Source: Streptacidiphilus neutrinimicus (GTDB lineage Bacteria; Actinomycetota; Actinomycetes; Streptomycetales; Streptomycetaceae). From it: a stretch of DNA of 54,383 nt. The DNA lies in the NCBI RefSeq assembly GCF_000787815.1, contig NZ_BBPO01000003.1, positions 97,262 to 151,644 of the forward strand, in the 5' to 3' direction. The position numbers and the translations under genes were made by a program. The notes beneath the pieces were generated by a model that saw only the letters and a program-made list of their open reading frames with translations, was not told the origin of the DNA and ran no database searches. The number at the start of each line of letters is the position of its first letter. Positions within the stretch are counted from its first letter, which is position 1. This document shows positions 15,935-27,582 of this stretch, one piece after another.

Positions 15935-16810
15935 ATGGGGGACGGTGGATTCCGGCGCGTGGTCGCGCTGGAGGCGGCACGCCTGTACTGGGGCAACGAC
16001 GCGTGGACCGAGAACAACCGCGGGCAACGGCAATTGTTGGCGCGTTCCCGCTCCCGGCCGGCCCTCCCCGCCGACCCGGCCGGGCAACTGGTCGCGGCCG
16101 CGGCCGAGCGGGAGGGGTACGCCGTGCTCGACCCCGGTTACCGCCCCGGTCTGATCGACGAGGTCCGCGCCGGCTACGAGGAGCTGATCGACGATCCGAC
16201 GGTGACCGTCGACATGGGCGGCCGGATCAAGGACGCGGTCCGCTACGTGCGGGACCCGGTGGACCGCGCCCCGGCCCTGCGGGAACTGCTGAACCTCCCG
16301 GTGCTGAGCGCGCTCGACGCCTTCTACGGCGGTCGCTGGCGGGTGCAGCACGTCCGGATGTGGCGGATCGCCCACATCCCGGAGCCGGAGCGTGCCTTCC
16401 ACCACTACGGCAACCTCTGGCACTGCGACCAGCACCCGGTGTCCACGCTGAAGTTCTTCGTCCAGATCAGCCACGGCGTCACGGCCGAGGGCGGGGCGTT
16501 CCGGCTGCACCCCGTCCCGAGCACCCGCCGCCTGATGCGAACGGGCTTCCTGGGCCAGGGCTGGGCCAAGGGCCCCGCCCGGCGCCATCTGGACGACCCG
16601 GACCGCGTCGTCCCCTTCACCGCCCCCGCGGGGCACGGCGCGTTCGTCAACACCACCCGCTGCCTGCACCGCGCCGGGATCCCGCCGGAGGGGAGCACGC
16701 GCGGGATGGTGCAGTTCACCTTCGTGCCGTCTCCGGACGCGCGCCGTGCCGACGACCCGCTGGCGGCCCTGCCACCCGACCCGAACGTCGCCCCGGGCCG
16801 CACCGCCTGA
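15935..16810 (+). CDS. Phytanoyl-CoA dioxygenase (PhyH) family oxygenase
   Basis: A 291-residue protein of the PhyH non-haem iron, 2-oxoglutarate oxygenase type. The double-stranded beta-helix iron ligands can be placed: H163 and D165 in LWHCDQHP and H245 in TTRCLHRAG. The region VSTLKFFVQISHGVTAEGGAF between them and FTAPAGHGAFVNT before the distal His fit the core strands. The ATG at 15935 has GGGGGAGG close ahead; an in-frame GTG at 15914 is less likely. It is monocistronic on the + strand and divergent from the polysaccharide operon, so it could hydroxylate a small metabolite or a glycan or lipid precursor. The substrate cannot be deduced. Confidence 0.82.
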   Translation: MGDGGFRRVVALEAARLYWGNDAWTENNRGQRQLLARSRSRPALPADPAGQLVAAAAEREGYAVLDPGYRPGLIDEVRAGYEELIDDPTVTVDMGGRIKDAVRYVRDPVDRAPALRELLNLPVLSALDAFYGGRWRVQHVRMWRIAHIPEPERAFHHYGNLWHCDQHPVSTLKFFVQISHGVTAEGGAFRLHPVPSTRRLMRTGFLGQGWAKGPARRHLDDPDRVVPFTAPAGHGAFVNTTRCLHRAGIPPEGSTRGMVQFTFVPSPDARRADDPLAALPPDPNVAPGRTA

Positions 16811-16823
16811 CGCACCGGCCCGG

Positions 16824-17084
16824 TTACTCGCGGCGCTCCTGCGCCGGGGACCGGCGGCGGCGGATCTCGTCCAGCAGCGCGACCTCCCGGTCGCTGTCCT
16901 GGATGCCCCGCAGCCAGGCCTCGTGCTCGGCGGCCCTGCGTCGGTTCCAGGCCCGCACCCGCGGCATCGCGACCGCGAGGCCCCCGATGCAGAGGACCGC
17001 CACCAGGAACCCGACCGCCGTCACCAGGCTTCTCCGTACGCAGTTCGCACCCAAGGCGCCCACCGGACGCCGCCACGACGTCAC
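16824..17084 (-). CDS. Small single-pass membrane protein
   Basis: An 86-residue protein with one membrane helix near residues 20-41 (LVTAVGFLVAVLCIGGLAVAM) and a charged C-terminal half rich in Arg and Glu (RVRAWNRRRAAEHEAWL and SDREVALLDEIRRRR), which would be helical in the cytoplasm. No known domain. It converges with the dioxygenase gene 13 bases away. A 10-bp inverted repeat lies 52 bases upstream of its start. The charge pattern and composition argue for a real gene. Confidence 0.6.
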   Translation of the reverse strand: MTSWRRPVGALGANCVRRSLVTAVGFLVAVLCIGGLAVAMPRVRAWNRRRAAEHEAWLRGIQDSDREVALLDEIRRRRSPAQERRE

Positions 17085-17135
17085 CCTACCGAAACCGGAC
17101 CGCCCGGCTCCCCCTCCTCGGCCCGGCCCGGTGCA

Positions 17136-17162
17136 GACGCAGTACAGCTGCGGTACTGCGTC
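17136..17162. promoter_or_regulatory. Perfect 10-bp inverted repeat
   Basis: GACGCAGTAC at 17136-17145 is repeated inverted as GTACTGCGTC at 17153-17162 with a 7-base spacer. It lies between the DUF664 remnant and the small membrane protein gene, both on the - strand. It could terminate the hydroxybutyryl-CoA dehydrogenase transcript or act as an operator for the small gene. Confidence 0.45.
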
Positions 17163-17236
17163 CGTACGGGCGCTCCAGGCACGACGTCATGGAACCACCG
17201 CCCGCAGTCCGTCCCCCTGCATGGGGCAGACCGCGG

Positions 17237-17452
17237 TCAGCGCCCGGTCGTTCCGTCGATCCGCTCGCGCAGGATGTCGGCATGCCCGGCATGCCGGGCG
17301 GTCTCGCTGGTCATATGGGCGACGACCCATCGCACGGAGAGGAACGCGCCCTCGACCGGCACCGCGACAGGGTTTCCCAGACCGCGGGCGGAACGGATCG
17401 CCGCGTGGCTGGCCGCGATCGCCGCGTGGTAGTCGGCAGGCCCTTGGCGCCC
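17237..17452 (-). pseudogene. DUF664/DinB-like protein, C-terminal remnant
   Basis: The last ~70 codons of a DUF664 (DinB-superfamily) gene remain here, in a frame different from the neighbouring dehydrogenase. The readable end, with [20 protein letters not shown] and then [10 protein letters not shown], is the strongly conserved family C-terminus with its metal-binding histidines. The usual ~100 N-terminal residues, including the first histidine, are missing: the fragment is followed upstream by a short spacer and then by the end of the dehydrogenase gene at 17512. It therefore looks like a deletion scar, not a working enzyme. Confidence 0.65.
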
Positions 17453-17511
17453 GAGGCTTCCATCCGAAGCGTCGGGCACCGAGGTCGGGTCAGCAGCAGC
17501 CGGGACGCGCG

Positions 17512-18369
17512 TCAGTACTGGTAGAAGCCGCGGCCGGACTTGCGGCCGAGCAGGCCCGCGTCGACCATGCGCTGGAGCAGCGGCGGGGCCGCGTACAGGG
17601 GCTCCTTGAACTCCTCGTACATGGAGTCGGCGATGGAGACGATGGTGTCGAGGCCGATCAGGTCGCACAGGCGCAGCGGGCCCATCGGGTGGGCGCAGCC
17701 AGCTTCCATGCCCTTGTCGATGTCCTCGGCCGTGGCGATGCCGGACTCGAACATGCGGACCGCGGAGAGCAGGTAGGGCACCAGCAGCGCGTTGACGACG
17801 AAGCCGGCCCGGTCGCGGGCGCGGATCGGGTCCTTGCCGAGGTTCTCGCGCGTGAAGGACTCGGCGCGGGCCACGGTCTCGGCGGAGGTGGTGAGGGTCG
17901 GGATGATCTCGACCAGCTTCTGCACCGGCGCCGGGTTGAAGAAGTGGATGCCGAGGACCTGCTCCGGGCGGCTCGTCGCGGAGGCGAGCTTGACGATCGG
18001 GATGGAGGAGGTGTTCGAGGCCAGGATCGCGTCGCGGCGCTCGACGACGCGGTCCAGCGTCTCGAAGATCGCGATCTTGATGTCCTCGCGCTCGGCGACG
18101 GCCTCGATGACCAGGTCGCGGTCGGCGAAGTCGGCCAGCTCGGTGGTGAAGGAGATCCGCCCCAGTGCCTCGTCGCGCTCCTCCTCGGAGAGCTTGCCGC
18201 GGCGGACGGCCGTCTCGAACGAGGTGGTGATCCGGGTGCGGCCCAGCTCCAGGGCCTCCCCGCTCGCCTCGGAGACCTTGACGTCCAGACCCGAGCGCGC
18301 GAAGACCTCCGCGATGCCCGACCCCATCAGGCCGCAGCCCACCACTCCTACTCGCGCGATGTCGCTCAC
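17512..18369 (-). CDS. 3-hydroxybutyryl-CoA dehydrogenase
   Basis: A 285-residue single-domain 3-hydroxyacyl-CoA dehydrogenase that would interconvert acetoacetyl-CoA and 3-hydroxybutyryl-CoA with NAD(P). The Rossmann start is [21 protein letters not shown], the catalytic region is [19 protein letters not shown] with the active histidine, and the C-terminal domain has [22 protein letters not shown] and [20 protein letters not shown]. It ends ...[13 protein letters not shown], the usual terminus. The GTG has GGGGAAG ahead. It is monocistronic and divergent from the SDR gene. In streptomycetes such enzymes serve fatty-acid, PHB or butyryl-CoA metabolism. Confidence 0.93.
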   Translation of the reverse strand: MSDIARVGVVGCGLMGSGIAEVFARSGLDVKVSEASGEALELGRTRITTSFETAVRRGKLSEEERDEALGRISFTTELADFADRDLVIEAVAEREDIKIAIFETLDRVVERRDAILASNTSSIPIVKLASATSRPEQVLGIHFFNPAPVQKLVEIIPTLTTSAETVARAESFTRENLGKDPIRARDRAGFVVNALLVPYLLSAVRMFESGIATAEDIDKGMEAGCAHPMGPLRLCDLIGLDTIVSIADSMYEEFKEPLYAAPPLLQRMVDAGLLGRKSGRGFYQY

Positions 18370-18537
18370 GTGTGGCTTCCCCAGTTCCGTTCGTCGAAGA
18401 GTCGAACACTTCGAAGAGTTCTATTCAAGGCAACGGCCCGACGTTACCCCCTCCTCCTCCGCGTGTCCGCCGCCGGACCTGCCAAGACCGGACCAGGATG
18501 AGGTGGACGGACACACCAACGGGAGGGAGCGGGGCCG

Positions 18538-19365
18538 ATGGGACTGCGCAGTCTGGAGGGCGGATCCGCCCTGGTCACCGGCGCCGGGCGCGGGATCGGA
18601 CGGGAGATCGCCCTCGGCCTGGCCGAGGAGGGCATGAACCTCGGACTGATCGGCCGCCACAGCGACACCCTGACCCAGACCCTGCACGCCTGTGTACGCC
18701 ACGGTGTGAAGTGCGTCGCCTTCGCGGCGGACGTCGCCCGCCCCGGCCAGGTCAAGGCTGCGGTCAACAGCGTCCTTCGGGACCTGGGCCGGATCGACCT
18801 CCTGGTCAACAACGCGGGCCAGGTGGACGGCGCCGAGGTGCCGCTGTGGGAGGCGGACCCGGCTCAGTGGTGGCAGGTGGTGGAGACGAACCTGCGCGGC
18901 CCGTTCAACCTGATGCGCTCGGTCCTGCCGGGCATGGTGCAGCGCGGCTCGGGCCGGGTGGTCAACCTCAACAGCGGCTTCGCGCTGCGCCCCGACGGAC
19001 GCTACACCGCGTACGCGACCTCCAAGGCGGCCCTGCTGCGGCTCAGCGACAACCTTGCAGAATCGTTGCGCCCGCACGGCGTCACCGTCCTGGATATCAG
19101 CCCCGGCGCGGTCGCGACCGAGATGACGGCGAACATGCCGATGTTCGCGGACATGGTCCACTGGGGCAGCATCCCGTACCTGGTCGCCACCGTCGTCGAC
19201 GCGGCCCGCGGCCGCCTCGACCCACTCCACGGCCGCTTCCTCCACCTCGGCCGCGACAACCTCGAGGCGATCCTGCGCGACGCCGACCTCATCCGCGCCC
19301 GCGACGCCCGCACCCTGCGCCTGCGCCCGTACGGCGACGAGGACCCGCTGGCCGCCTACTCCTGA
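18538..19365 (+). CDS. SDR family oxidoreductase
   Basis: A classical short-chain dehydrogenase/reductase of 275 residues. The cofactor site is LVTGAGRGIGREIALGLAEEG (TGxxxGxG), then NNAGQ near residue 93, the serine NLNSGF near residue 145, and the catalytic pair YTAYATSKAAL (YxxxK). SPGAVATEM after it is also typical. Cofactor preference and substrate are not evident. The C-terminal extension (DPLHGRFLHLGRDNLEAILRDADLI) resembles streptomycete SDRs of unknown role. The ATG has GGGAGGGAGC ahead. It stands alone; the following Uma2 gene has its own promoter starting inside this gene's stop. Confidence 0.9.
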   Translation: MGLRSLEGGSALVTGAGRGIGREIALGLAEEGMNLGLIGRHSDTLTQTLHACVRHGVKCVAFAADVARPGQVKAAVNSVLRDLGRIDLLVNNAGQVDGAEVPLWEADPAQWWQVVETNLRGPFNLMRSVLPGMVQRGSGRVVNLNSGFALRPDGRYTAYATSKAALLRLSDNLAESLRPHGVTVLDISPGAVATEMTANMPMFADMVHWGSIPYLVATVVDAARGRLDPLHGRFLHLGRDNLEAILRDADLIRARDARTLRLRPYGDEDPLAAYS

Positions 19366-19391
19366 ACACGGACGGTGATCGTCAGTAGACT
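19363..19391 (+). promoter_or_regulatory. Leaderless-type promoter of the Uma2 gene
   Basis: TAGACT at 19386-19391 ends seven bases before the ATG at 19399, the spacing expected when transcription starts at the A of the start codon. TGAACA at 19363-19368, 17 bases upstream of the -10, is a weak -35 match and overlaps the SDR stop codon. GGAGG lies only one base from the ATG, too near to act as an ordinary ribosome site. Confidence 0.5.
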
Positions 19392-19398
19392 TGGAGGC

Positions 19399-22305
<2,907 letters not shown>

Positions 22306-22339
22306 CCGCCGGCTGACGAACCGAGGACCGGGAACCGTC

Positions 22340-23287
22340 GTGCAGATCGCACCCAAGGGCGAACAGGCCCGCAACAACACCGCGCTCCCCAAGGCGCTCA
22401 CGCTCGTCGAGGCCCTGCCGTGGCTGGAGCGCTTCCACGGCAAGACCGTCGTCATCAAGTTCGGCGGCAACGCCATGGTCGACGACGAGCTGAAGTCCGC
22501 CTTCGCGCAGGACGTCGTGTTCCTGCGCTACGCGGGCCTGCGCCCCGTCGTCGTCCACGGCGGCGGCCCGCAGATCAGCGCGCAGCTGGCCAAGCTCGGG
22601 CTCGAGTCCACCTTCACCAACGGTCTGCGCGTCACCACGCCGGAGACCATGGACGTGGTCCGCATGGTGCTGGCCGGGCAGGTCCAGCGCGACCTGGTCG
22701 GGCTGCTCAACGAGCACGGCCCCTTCGCCGTCGGCATGACCGGCGAGGACGCGCACACCATGACCGCAGTCAAGCGCTACGCCGAGGTCGACGGCGAGCA
22801 GGTCGACATCGGTCTGGTCGGCGACATCGCCAACGTCGACGCGGGCGCGGTCAAGGCGCTGATCGAGGACGGGCGCATCCCCGTCATCTCCTCCGTCGCG
22901 CGCGGCTCGGACGGGCACGTCTACAACGTCAACGCCGACACCGCGGCCAGCGCCATGGCCGTGGCGCTCCAGGCCGAGATGCTCGTCGTCCTCACCGACG
23001 TCGAGGGGCTGTACGCCGACTGGCCCAACTCCGACGACGTGATCAGTCAGCTGAGCGCCGCCGAGCTGGAGAAGCTGCTGCCGACGCTCGCCAGCGGCAT
23101 GCTGCCGAAGATGGAGGGCTGCCTGCGCGCCGTCCGCGAGGGCGTGGGCACCGCGCGCGTCCTGGACGGCCGCGTCCAGCACAGCCTGCTGCTGGAGATC
23201 TTCACCGACGAGGGCATCGGCACGATGGTCGTGGCCGACGCCGAGACCGACATCGACGCCACCGTGATGGCTGGGGGGCTGGCATGA
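22340..23287 (+). CDS. argB: N-acetylglutamate kinase
   Basis: Phosphorylates N-acetylglutamate with ATP, usually the arginine-inhibited step in actinobacteria. The 315-residue amino-acid-kinase fold protein has [20 protein letters not shown] near residue 36, [20 protein letters not shown] near residue 73 and the Asp/Lys-containing [14 protein letters not shown] and [17 protein letters not shown]. The N-terminal extension (about 35 residues, with [18 protein letters not shown]) is the helix associated with arginine sensitivity in hexameric enzymes. The GTG start has GAGGACCGGGA ahead. It overlaps argD by four bases. Confidence 0.97.
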   Translation: MQIAPKGEQARNNTALPKALTLVEALPWLERFHGKTVVIKFGGNAMVDDELKSAFAQDVVFLRYAGLRPVVVHGGGPQISAQLAKLGLESTFTNGLRVTTPETMDVVRMVLAGQVQRDLVGLLNEHGPFAVGMTGEDAHTMTAVKRYAEVDGEQVDIGLVGDIANVDAGAVKALIEDGRIPVISSVARGSDGHVYNVNADTAASAMAVALQAEMLVVLTDVEGLYADWPNSDDVISQLSAAELEKLLPTLASGMLPKMEGCLRAVREGVGTARVLDGRVQHSLLLEIFTDEGIGTMVVADAETDIDATVMAGGLA

Positions 23288-24486
23288 ACGCCAACGCAAC
23301 TGGGACACCGGCCAACGACGGCATGACCGACCGTTGGCAGCACGCGCTGATGGACAACTTCGGCACCCCGCGGCTGCCGCTGGTCCGCGGCCAGGGTGTG
23401 CACGTCTGGGACGCCGAGGGCAAGCGCTACACCGACTATCTCGGCGGCATCGCGGTCAACTCGCTCGGCCACGCCCACCCGGCGATCGTCGCCGCGGTCA
23501 CCGAGCAGATCAGCACCCTGGGCCACGTCTCGAACCTGTTCATGGCCGAGCAGCCGATCCGCCTCGCCGAGCGGCTGATCGGCTACACCGGCCACCAGGG
23601 GGCGCGGGTCTACTTCTGCAACTCCGGCGCCGAGGCCAACGAGGCCGCGTTCAAGCTGGCCCGGCTCACCGGCCGCACCCACATGGTCTCCGCGCTCGGC
23701 GCCTTCCACGGCCGCACCATGGGCGCGCTGGCCCTGACCGCCCAGCCGAAGAAGCAGGACGGCTTCCATCCGCTGCCGGGCGAGGTCACCAACGTCCCCT
23801 ACGGCGACGTCGAGGCGCTGCGCGCCGTCGTCACCGAGGAGACCGCCGCCGTCATCCTGGAGCCGATCCAGGGCGAGAACGGCGTGGTCGTCCCCCCGGC
23901 GGAGTACCTGGTCGCGGCCCGTGAGATCACCCGTTCCAAGGGCGCGCTGCTGATCCTGGACGAGATCCAGACCGGCATCGGCCGCTGCGGCCACTGGTTC
24001 CGGTACCAGGCCTTCGAGGGCGTGGATCCGGACGTGGTGACGCTGGCCAAGGGCCTCGGCGGCGGCCTGCCCATCGGCGCGACCATCGCCTTCGGCGACG
24101 CCGCGCACCTGTTCAAGCCCGGCCACCACGGCTCGACCTTCTCCGGCAACCCTGTGGTGTGCGCGGCCGCCAACGCCGTCCTCGACACCATCGAGCAGCA
24201 GGGCCTGCTGGACCAGGTCACCAAGGTGGGTGAGCGGCTGCGTGCGGGCATCACGGGCCTGGGCGATCCCCTGATCGACCACGTTCGCGGCGCCGGTCTG
24301 CTGATCGGCATCGTGCTCACCCGCCCGGGGGCGGGAGAGCTCCAGGCCGCGCTGCAGCGCGCGGGCTTCCTGGTGAACGCCGCGACCCCGGACGTCATCC
24401 GGTTGGCCCCGCCGCTGATCCTCACCGAGCGGGACGTGGACGCCCTCCTCGCGGTCCTCCCGGGTGTGCTCCGCTCGATCAAGTAA
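23284..24486 (+). CDS. argD: Acetylornithine aminotransferase
   Basis: PLP-dependent class III aminotransferase that makes N-acetylornithine from the semialdehyde using glutamate. The 400-residue protein has [51 protein letters not shown] and the PLP lysine K256 in [15 protein letters not shown], followed by [14 protein letters not shown]. The ATG lies inside the argB stop (ATGA), so the two are coupled. The enzyme may also act on succinyl-diaminopimelate, as some ArgD do. Confidence 0.96.
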   Translation: MNANATGTPANDGMTDRWQHALMDNFGTPRLPLVRGQGVHVWDAEGKRYTDYLGGIAVNSLGHAHPAIVAAVTEQISTLGHVSNLFMAEQPIRLAERLIGYTGHQGARVYFCNSGAEANEAAFKLARLTGRTHMVSALGAFHGRTMGALALTAQPKKQDGFHPLPGEVTNVPYGDVEALRAVVTEETAAVILEPIQGENGVVVPPAEYLVAAREITRSKGALLILDEIQTGIGRCGHWFRYQAFEGVDPDVVTLAKGLGGGLPIGATIAFGDAAHLFKPGHHGSTFSGNPVVCAAANAVLDTIEQQGLLDQVTKVGERLRAGITGLGDPLIDHVRGAGLLIGIVLTRPGAGELQAALQRAGFLVNAATPDVIRLAPPLILTERDVDALLAVLPGVLRSIK

Positions 24487-24500
24487 GGGACACTTGCTCC

Positions 24501-25040
24501 ATGACCGAACCCCATCGCGACGCGCCGGCCTCGTCCGCGGCGGCCCAGCTGCCGCAGACGCGCACGGCGCGCCACCGGCGGATCGTGGAGCTGCTGACGC
24601 GTCAGCCCGTCCGCTCCCAGAGCCAGCTGGCGAAGCTCCTGGCCGACGACGGGCTGACGGTCACTCAGGCAACCCTCTCCAGGGACCTGGACGAGCTCGG
24701 CGCGGTCAAGATCCGCAACTCCGACGGTGCGTTGATCTACGCCGTCCCGGCGGAGGGCGGCGACCGTACGCCGTTGGCGCCGATGGGGGAGTCCGCGTCG
24801 GAGACCCGGATGGCGCGGCTCGCGGCCGAGCTCCTGGTCTCCGCGACGGCGTCCGGCAACCTCGTCGTGCTCCGGACGCCGCCCGGCGCGGCGCAGTTCT
24901 TCGCCTCCTCGATCGACCAGTCGGGCGTCGAGGAGATCATCGGCACGATCGCGGGCGACGACACGGTCCTGGTCATCAGCCGCGACCCCAACGGCGGCCA
25001 GGACCTCGCCCAGTACCTGCTGCGACTGGCTCAGTCCTGA
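24501..25040 (+). CDS. argR: Arginine repressor
   Basis: A 179-residue ArgR/AhrC protein. The N-terminal winged helix ([20 protein letters not shown] through [17 protein letters not shown], residues ~28-74) binds ARG boxes. The C-terminal domain ([21 protein letters not shown] to [15 protein letters not shown]) makes hexamers and binds arginine through the GTIAGDDT loop. It closes argCJBDR, 14 bases after argD, and very likely controls this operon and argG through the palindromes at 20019 and 32103. Two GC hairpins follow its stop. Confidence 0.96.
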   Translation: MTEPHRDAPASSAAAQLPQTRTARHRRIVELLTRQPVRSQSQLAKLLADDGLTVTQATLSRDLDELGAVKIRNSDGALIYAVPAEGGDRTPLAPMGESASETRMARLAAELLVSATASGNLVVLRTPPGAAQFFASSIDQSGVEEIIGTIAGDDTVLVISRDPNGGQDLAQYLLRLAQS

Positions 25041-25054
25041 GGCGCGTCCCGGGG

Positions 25055-25120
25055 GCCGGGTGCCCGGCTGATCCGGGTCGGGCGGCTGGGCTCTGCACCC
25101 GCCGCGAGGTGCGTCTCGCG
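25055..25120. terminator. Paired hairpins after argR
   Basis: GCCGGG-TG-CCCGGC (25055-25068) and CGCGAG-GTGCGT-CTCGCG (25103-25120) are two perfect 6-bp stems in the 116-base gap between argR and the convergent P450 gene. A bidirectional terminator is the likeliest role. Confidence 0.45.
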
Positions 25121-25156
25121 CCGCTGCGGCGGCCGCGCACGGGCGTTGACCGACCG

Positions 25157-26530
25157 TCAGCCGGTGGAGCGCAGTGTGGCTCCGATGGCGCGGGACGGCT
25201 GCAACGTCAGGCCGGTGAACGGCTTCACCTCGCCCGGGTCGGTGTCGATCCGCCACCTCCGGGCGAGCACCGCGAGCACGAGTGCGGCCTCGACCAGGGC
25301 GAAGCGCGTGCCCAGGCAGGTGCGGGGGCCGCCGCCGAACGGGAACCAGGCGTGGTCGGGGACGGGAGTCGCCGCGTCCGCGTCCCAGCGCTCCGGGCGG
25401 AAGGCGTCCGGCTCCGGGTAGAGGCGCGGGTCGCGGTGGACGGACCACTGGCTCGTCCAGACCGTCGTGCCGACCGGCACCTCGCGGTCCCCGAGGCGTG
25501 CGCCCTCGCGGGCGACCGCGCTGATCAGCCAGATCGGCGGGAAGAGCCGCAGCGACTCCTTCACCACCGCCTGTGTGAAGGGCAGCCGCGCGTAGTCGTC
25601 GAACGTGGGCAGCCGGTCGCCCAGGACCTCGGCGAGCTCCGCGTCCAGGCGCGCGCGGGCCTGCGGCGAGCCGGAGAGCAGGTGCCAGGCCCAGGTCAGG
25701 GTCGTGGAGGTGGTCTCGTGGCCGCCGATGTAGAGGGTCACCGCCTCGTCGCGGAGCTCCTGGTCCGACAGCGGCGCGCCGCTCTCGTCCCGGGCCGCGA
25801 GCAGGCGGCTCAACAGGTCGTCGCGTTCCTCGCCGGCCGCCCGCGCGGCGTGGTGCTCGTCGATGATGCGGTGGATCTCCGCGTCCAACTCCGTTACGGC
25901 GGCGTCGAGTCGGCGACGCCCCGGAGTCGGGACCCAGGACGGGAAGAAGGCGGTGACACCCCGCAGTTCCGCGCCGATCTCGCGCTGCGCGACGGCCATC
26001 GCCCGCGCGATGGTCTCCTCACGCCCGGCGGTCTCCACACCGAACAGCGTGCGGACCGCGACCCGTTGCGTCAGCCGCGTCATCTCCCGCTGCACGTCGA
26101 CGCGTTGGCCGTCACGCCAGGCCGTCGCCACGGCGTCGGCGCACTCGACCATCGTCGCCGCGTAGGAACGCACCTGCCGCGGCCGCACGGAGGGCTGCAC
26201 CAGCGACCGCTTGCGACGCCAGTCGTCCCCGGTGCTGGTGACCACGCCGTCGCCGAGCACCCGGCGCAGGGCCACGCCCATGTCGGACGGCCCGAAGGTG
26301 ACTTCGACCCCGGCCAGCAGCTCGTTGACGTCCTCGGGGCGGGAGATCAGCAGACAGGGCTTGGGGCCGAGCCGCCAGGGCGCCCAGTCCCCGTGGTCGT
26401 CGCGCAGCCGGCAGAAGAAGCCCAGCGGATCACGGGCGAAGGCGGGCAGATTGCCCAACAGCGGCAGCCCGCGCGGACCGGCGGGCAGCGTCGTGGTGGT
26501 TCCCTTGGCAGAGGCAAGAGTTGAGGTCAC
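25157..26530 (-). CDS. Cytochrome P450
   Basis: A 457-residue class I type P450. The oxygen-binding I-helix is VTLYIGGHETTSTTLTWA, the K-helix ExxR is VKESLRLFPPIWL, and the haem thiolate is C405 in FPFGGGPRTCLGTRFALVE. The start (LPAGPRGLPLLGNLPAFARDPLGFF) and KRSLVQPSVRPRQV resemble CYP102/CYP4-like bacterial fatty-acid or steroid hydroxylases more than narrow antibiotic P450s, but the substrate is open. No ferredoxin or reductase gene is adjacent. The GTG at 26530 is chosen from alignment with the family start; no clear ribosome site is seen. Confidence 0.93.
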   Translation of the reverse strand: MTSTLASAKGTTTTLPAGPRGLPLLGNLPAFARDPLGFFCRLRDDHGDWAPWRLGPKPCLLISRPEDVNELLAGVEVTFGPSDMGVALRRVLGDGVVTSTGDDWRRKRSLVQPSVRPRQVRSYAATMVECADAVATAWRDGQRVDVQREMTRLTQRVAVRTLFGVETAGREETIARAMAVAQREIGAELRGVTAFFPSWVPTPGRRRLDAAVTELDAEIHRIIDEHHAARAAGEERDDLLSRLLAARDESGAPLSDQELRDEAVTLYIGGHETTSTTLTWAWHLLSGSPQARARLDAELAEVLGDRLPTFDDYARLPFTQAVVKESLRLFPPIWLISAVAREGARLGDREVPVGTTVWTSQWSVHRDPRLYPEPDAFRPERWDADAATPVPDHAWFPFGGGPRTCLGTRFALVEAALVLAVLARRWRIDTDPGEVKPFTGLTLQPSRAIGATLRSTG

Positions 26531-26630
26531 CGCGCCAGGATGGCGGGGCCCGCCCCAGGTCTCAAGAGCGGATCCGGCTTCCGCCGCTCGCAGGCCGCTG
26601 GCCAGCCTGCCGCAACCGTCGCCACAGACC

Positions 26631-26864
26631 CTAGTAGTAGGCCAGCGGCTCCTTGGCCCGCGCCTCGCACGTGGGGCAGACGCTGTCGTCGCCCCGGAGG
26701 GTCGGCGGCCACGAGCCGAGCTCGGCCGGGACCGCGCGCAGCCCGGTGGTGCTCCGCTCGCAGAGAGTCCACTGAGGACCGTCGGCGGCGTGGAAGACAC
26801 GCCAACGGACAGGCCCGTCGGCGGCGGGGTCGAGACCCTGTTCCATCCACGTGTCGACTCGCAT
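26631..26864 (-). CDS. Small CxxC protein
   Basis: A 77-residue protein of unknown function. It opens MRVDTWMEQGLDPAADGPVR and has a lone cysteine in TLCERST and a VCPTCEARA pair near the end, which could bind zinc as a small ribbon, plus aromatic residues suggestive of a compact beta-rich fold. No clear ribosome site precedes the ATG, so leaderless translation is possible. It lies between the P450 and Lrp genes, all on the - strand. Composition and conserved-looking Trp/Cys residues argue that it is real. Confidence 0.6.
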   Translation of the reverse strand: MRVDTWMEQGLDPAADGPVRWRVFHAADGPQWTLCERSTTGLRAVPAELGSWPPTLRGDDSVCPTCEARAKEPLAYY

Positions 26865-26940
26865 AGCTCAACGATCCGTGGGCTGCCGCCGAAGCGCATC
26901 CCGAGCCGGACGTCGAGCGGGGCCGGCCGCGGAACGGCCT

Positions 26941-27420
26941 TCAGGAGACGGACTCGCCGCGCATGTGGCCGAAGATGAGGCTGGTCTCGGTGTGGGCGAC
27001 GGCCGGGTGGGCGGTCAGGTGGTCCAGGACGAAGTCACGCAGCGCGTCCGTGTCCGGTACGGCGACGTGCAGCAGGTAGTCGTCCGCGCCGGAGAGGTGG
27101 TAGGCGGCGATGACGCCGGGCAGCCGCGGTATCTCGGCGGTGAAGCTGGAGATCCGCTCCTTGGTGTGCGCGTGCAGCCGTACCGCGATCATCGCCTGGA
27201 TGCCGAGGCCGAGCGCGGCCGGATCCACGTCGGCGTGGAAGCCGCGGATGACGCCGTGCTCGCGAAGCGCCCGCATCCGCGTCAGGCAGGTGGACGGCGC
27301 GATGCCGACCGCCTCGGCGATGGCGTTGTTCGGCATCCGCGCGTCCTGTGCGAGCAGGCGCAGGATCGCGCGGTCCACGGGCGCGAGCGCGGGCTGCGGA
27401 TTCTTCGGCACGAAGCCCAT
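26941..27420 (-). CDS. Lrp/AsnC family transcriptional regulator
   Basis: A 159-residue Lrp-type regulator. The winged-helix start is LAPVDRAILRLLAQDARMPNNAIA with recognition helix region IAPSTCLTRMRALREHGVIRGFHADVD. The RAM ligand domain follows (AMIAVRLHAHTKERISSFTA and GVIAAYHLSGADDYLLHVAVPD). Such proteins sense amino acids. It is divergent from a cystathionine/methionine gamma-lyase-type gene 162 bases away and probably regulates that gene in response to its amino-acid substrate or product; this pairing is inference from position. Confidence 0.93.
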   Translation of the reverse strand: MGFVPKNPQPALAPVDRAILRLLAQDARMPNNAIAEAVGIAPSTCLTRMRALREHGVIRGFHADVDPAALGLGIQAMIAVRLHAHTKERISSFTAEIPRLPGVIAAYHLSGADDYLLHVAVPDTDALRDFVLDHLTAHPAVAHTETSLIFGHMRGESVS

Positions 27421-27493
27421 CGTGCCCGCCCCTCCCGAATATGTACACAACGAGGGAGTGGTATGCCCGAATCTTCTGCGGAACTGTGGCGTC

Positions 27494-27514
27494 GAATGTG
27501 CCGGATCTTCATTC
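27494..27514. promoter_or_regulatory. Candidate Lrp operator
   Basis: GAATG at 27494-27498 and CATTC at 27510-27514 form an inverted pair across 11 bases in the gap between the divergent Lrp and lyase genes; further GAAT-type half-sites flank it. Lrp/AsnC proteins often bind such loose AT-containing palindromes. Confidence 0.35.
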
Positions 27515-27582
27515 TGGGGGCCATCGCCGAAGCCCCGACCCGGGCGGTCGGCTCCGCAGCCCTCGACGAGGAGGACTCCCCG

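Noticed and set aside
17086-17292. 68-codon - strand frame over the inverted repeat
   Set aside because: Its composition is that of a shadow frame, and it overlaps the DUF664 remnant in another frame.
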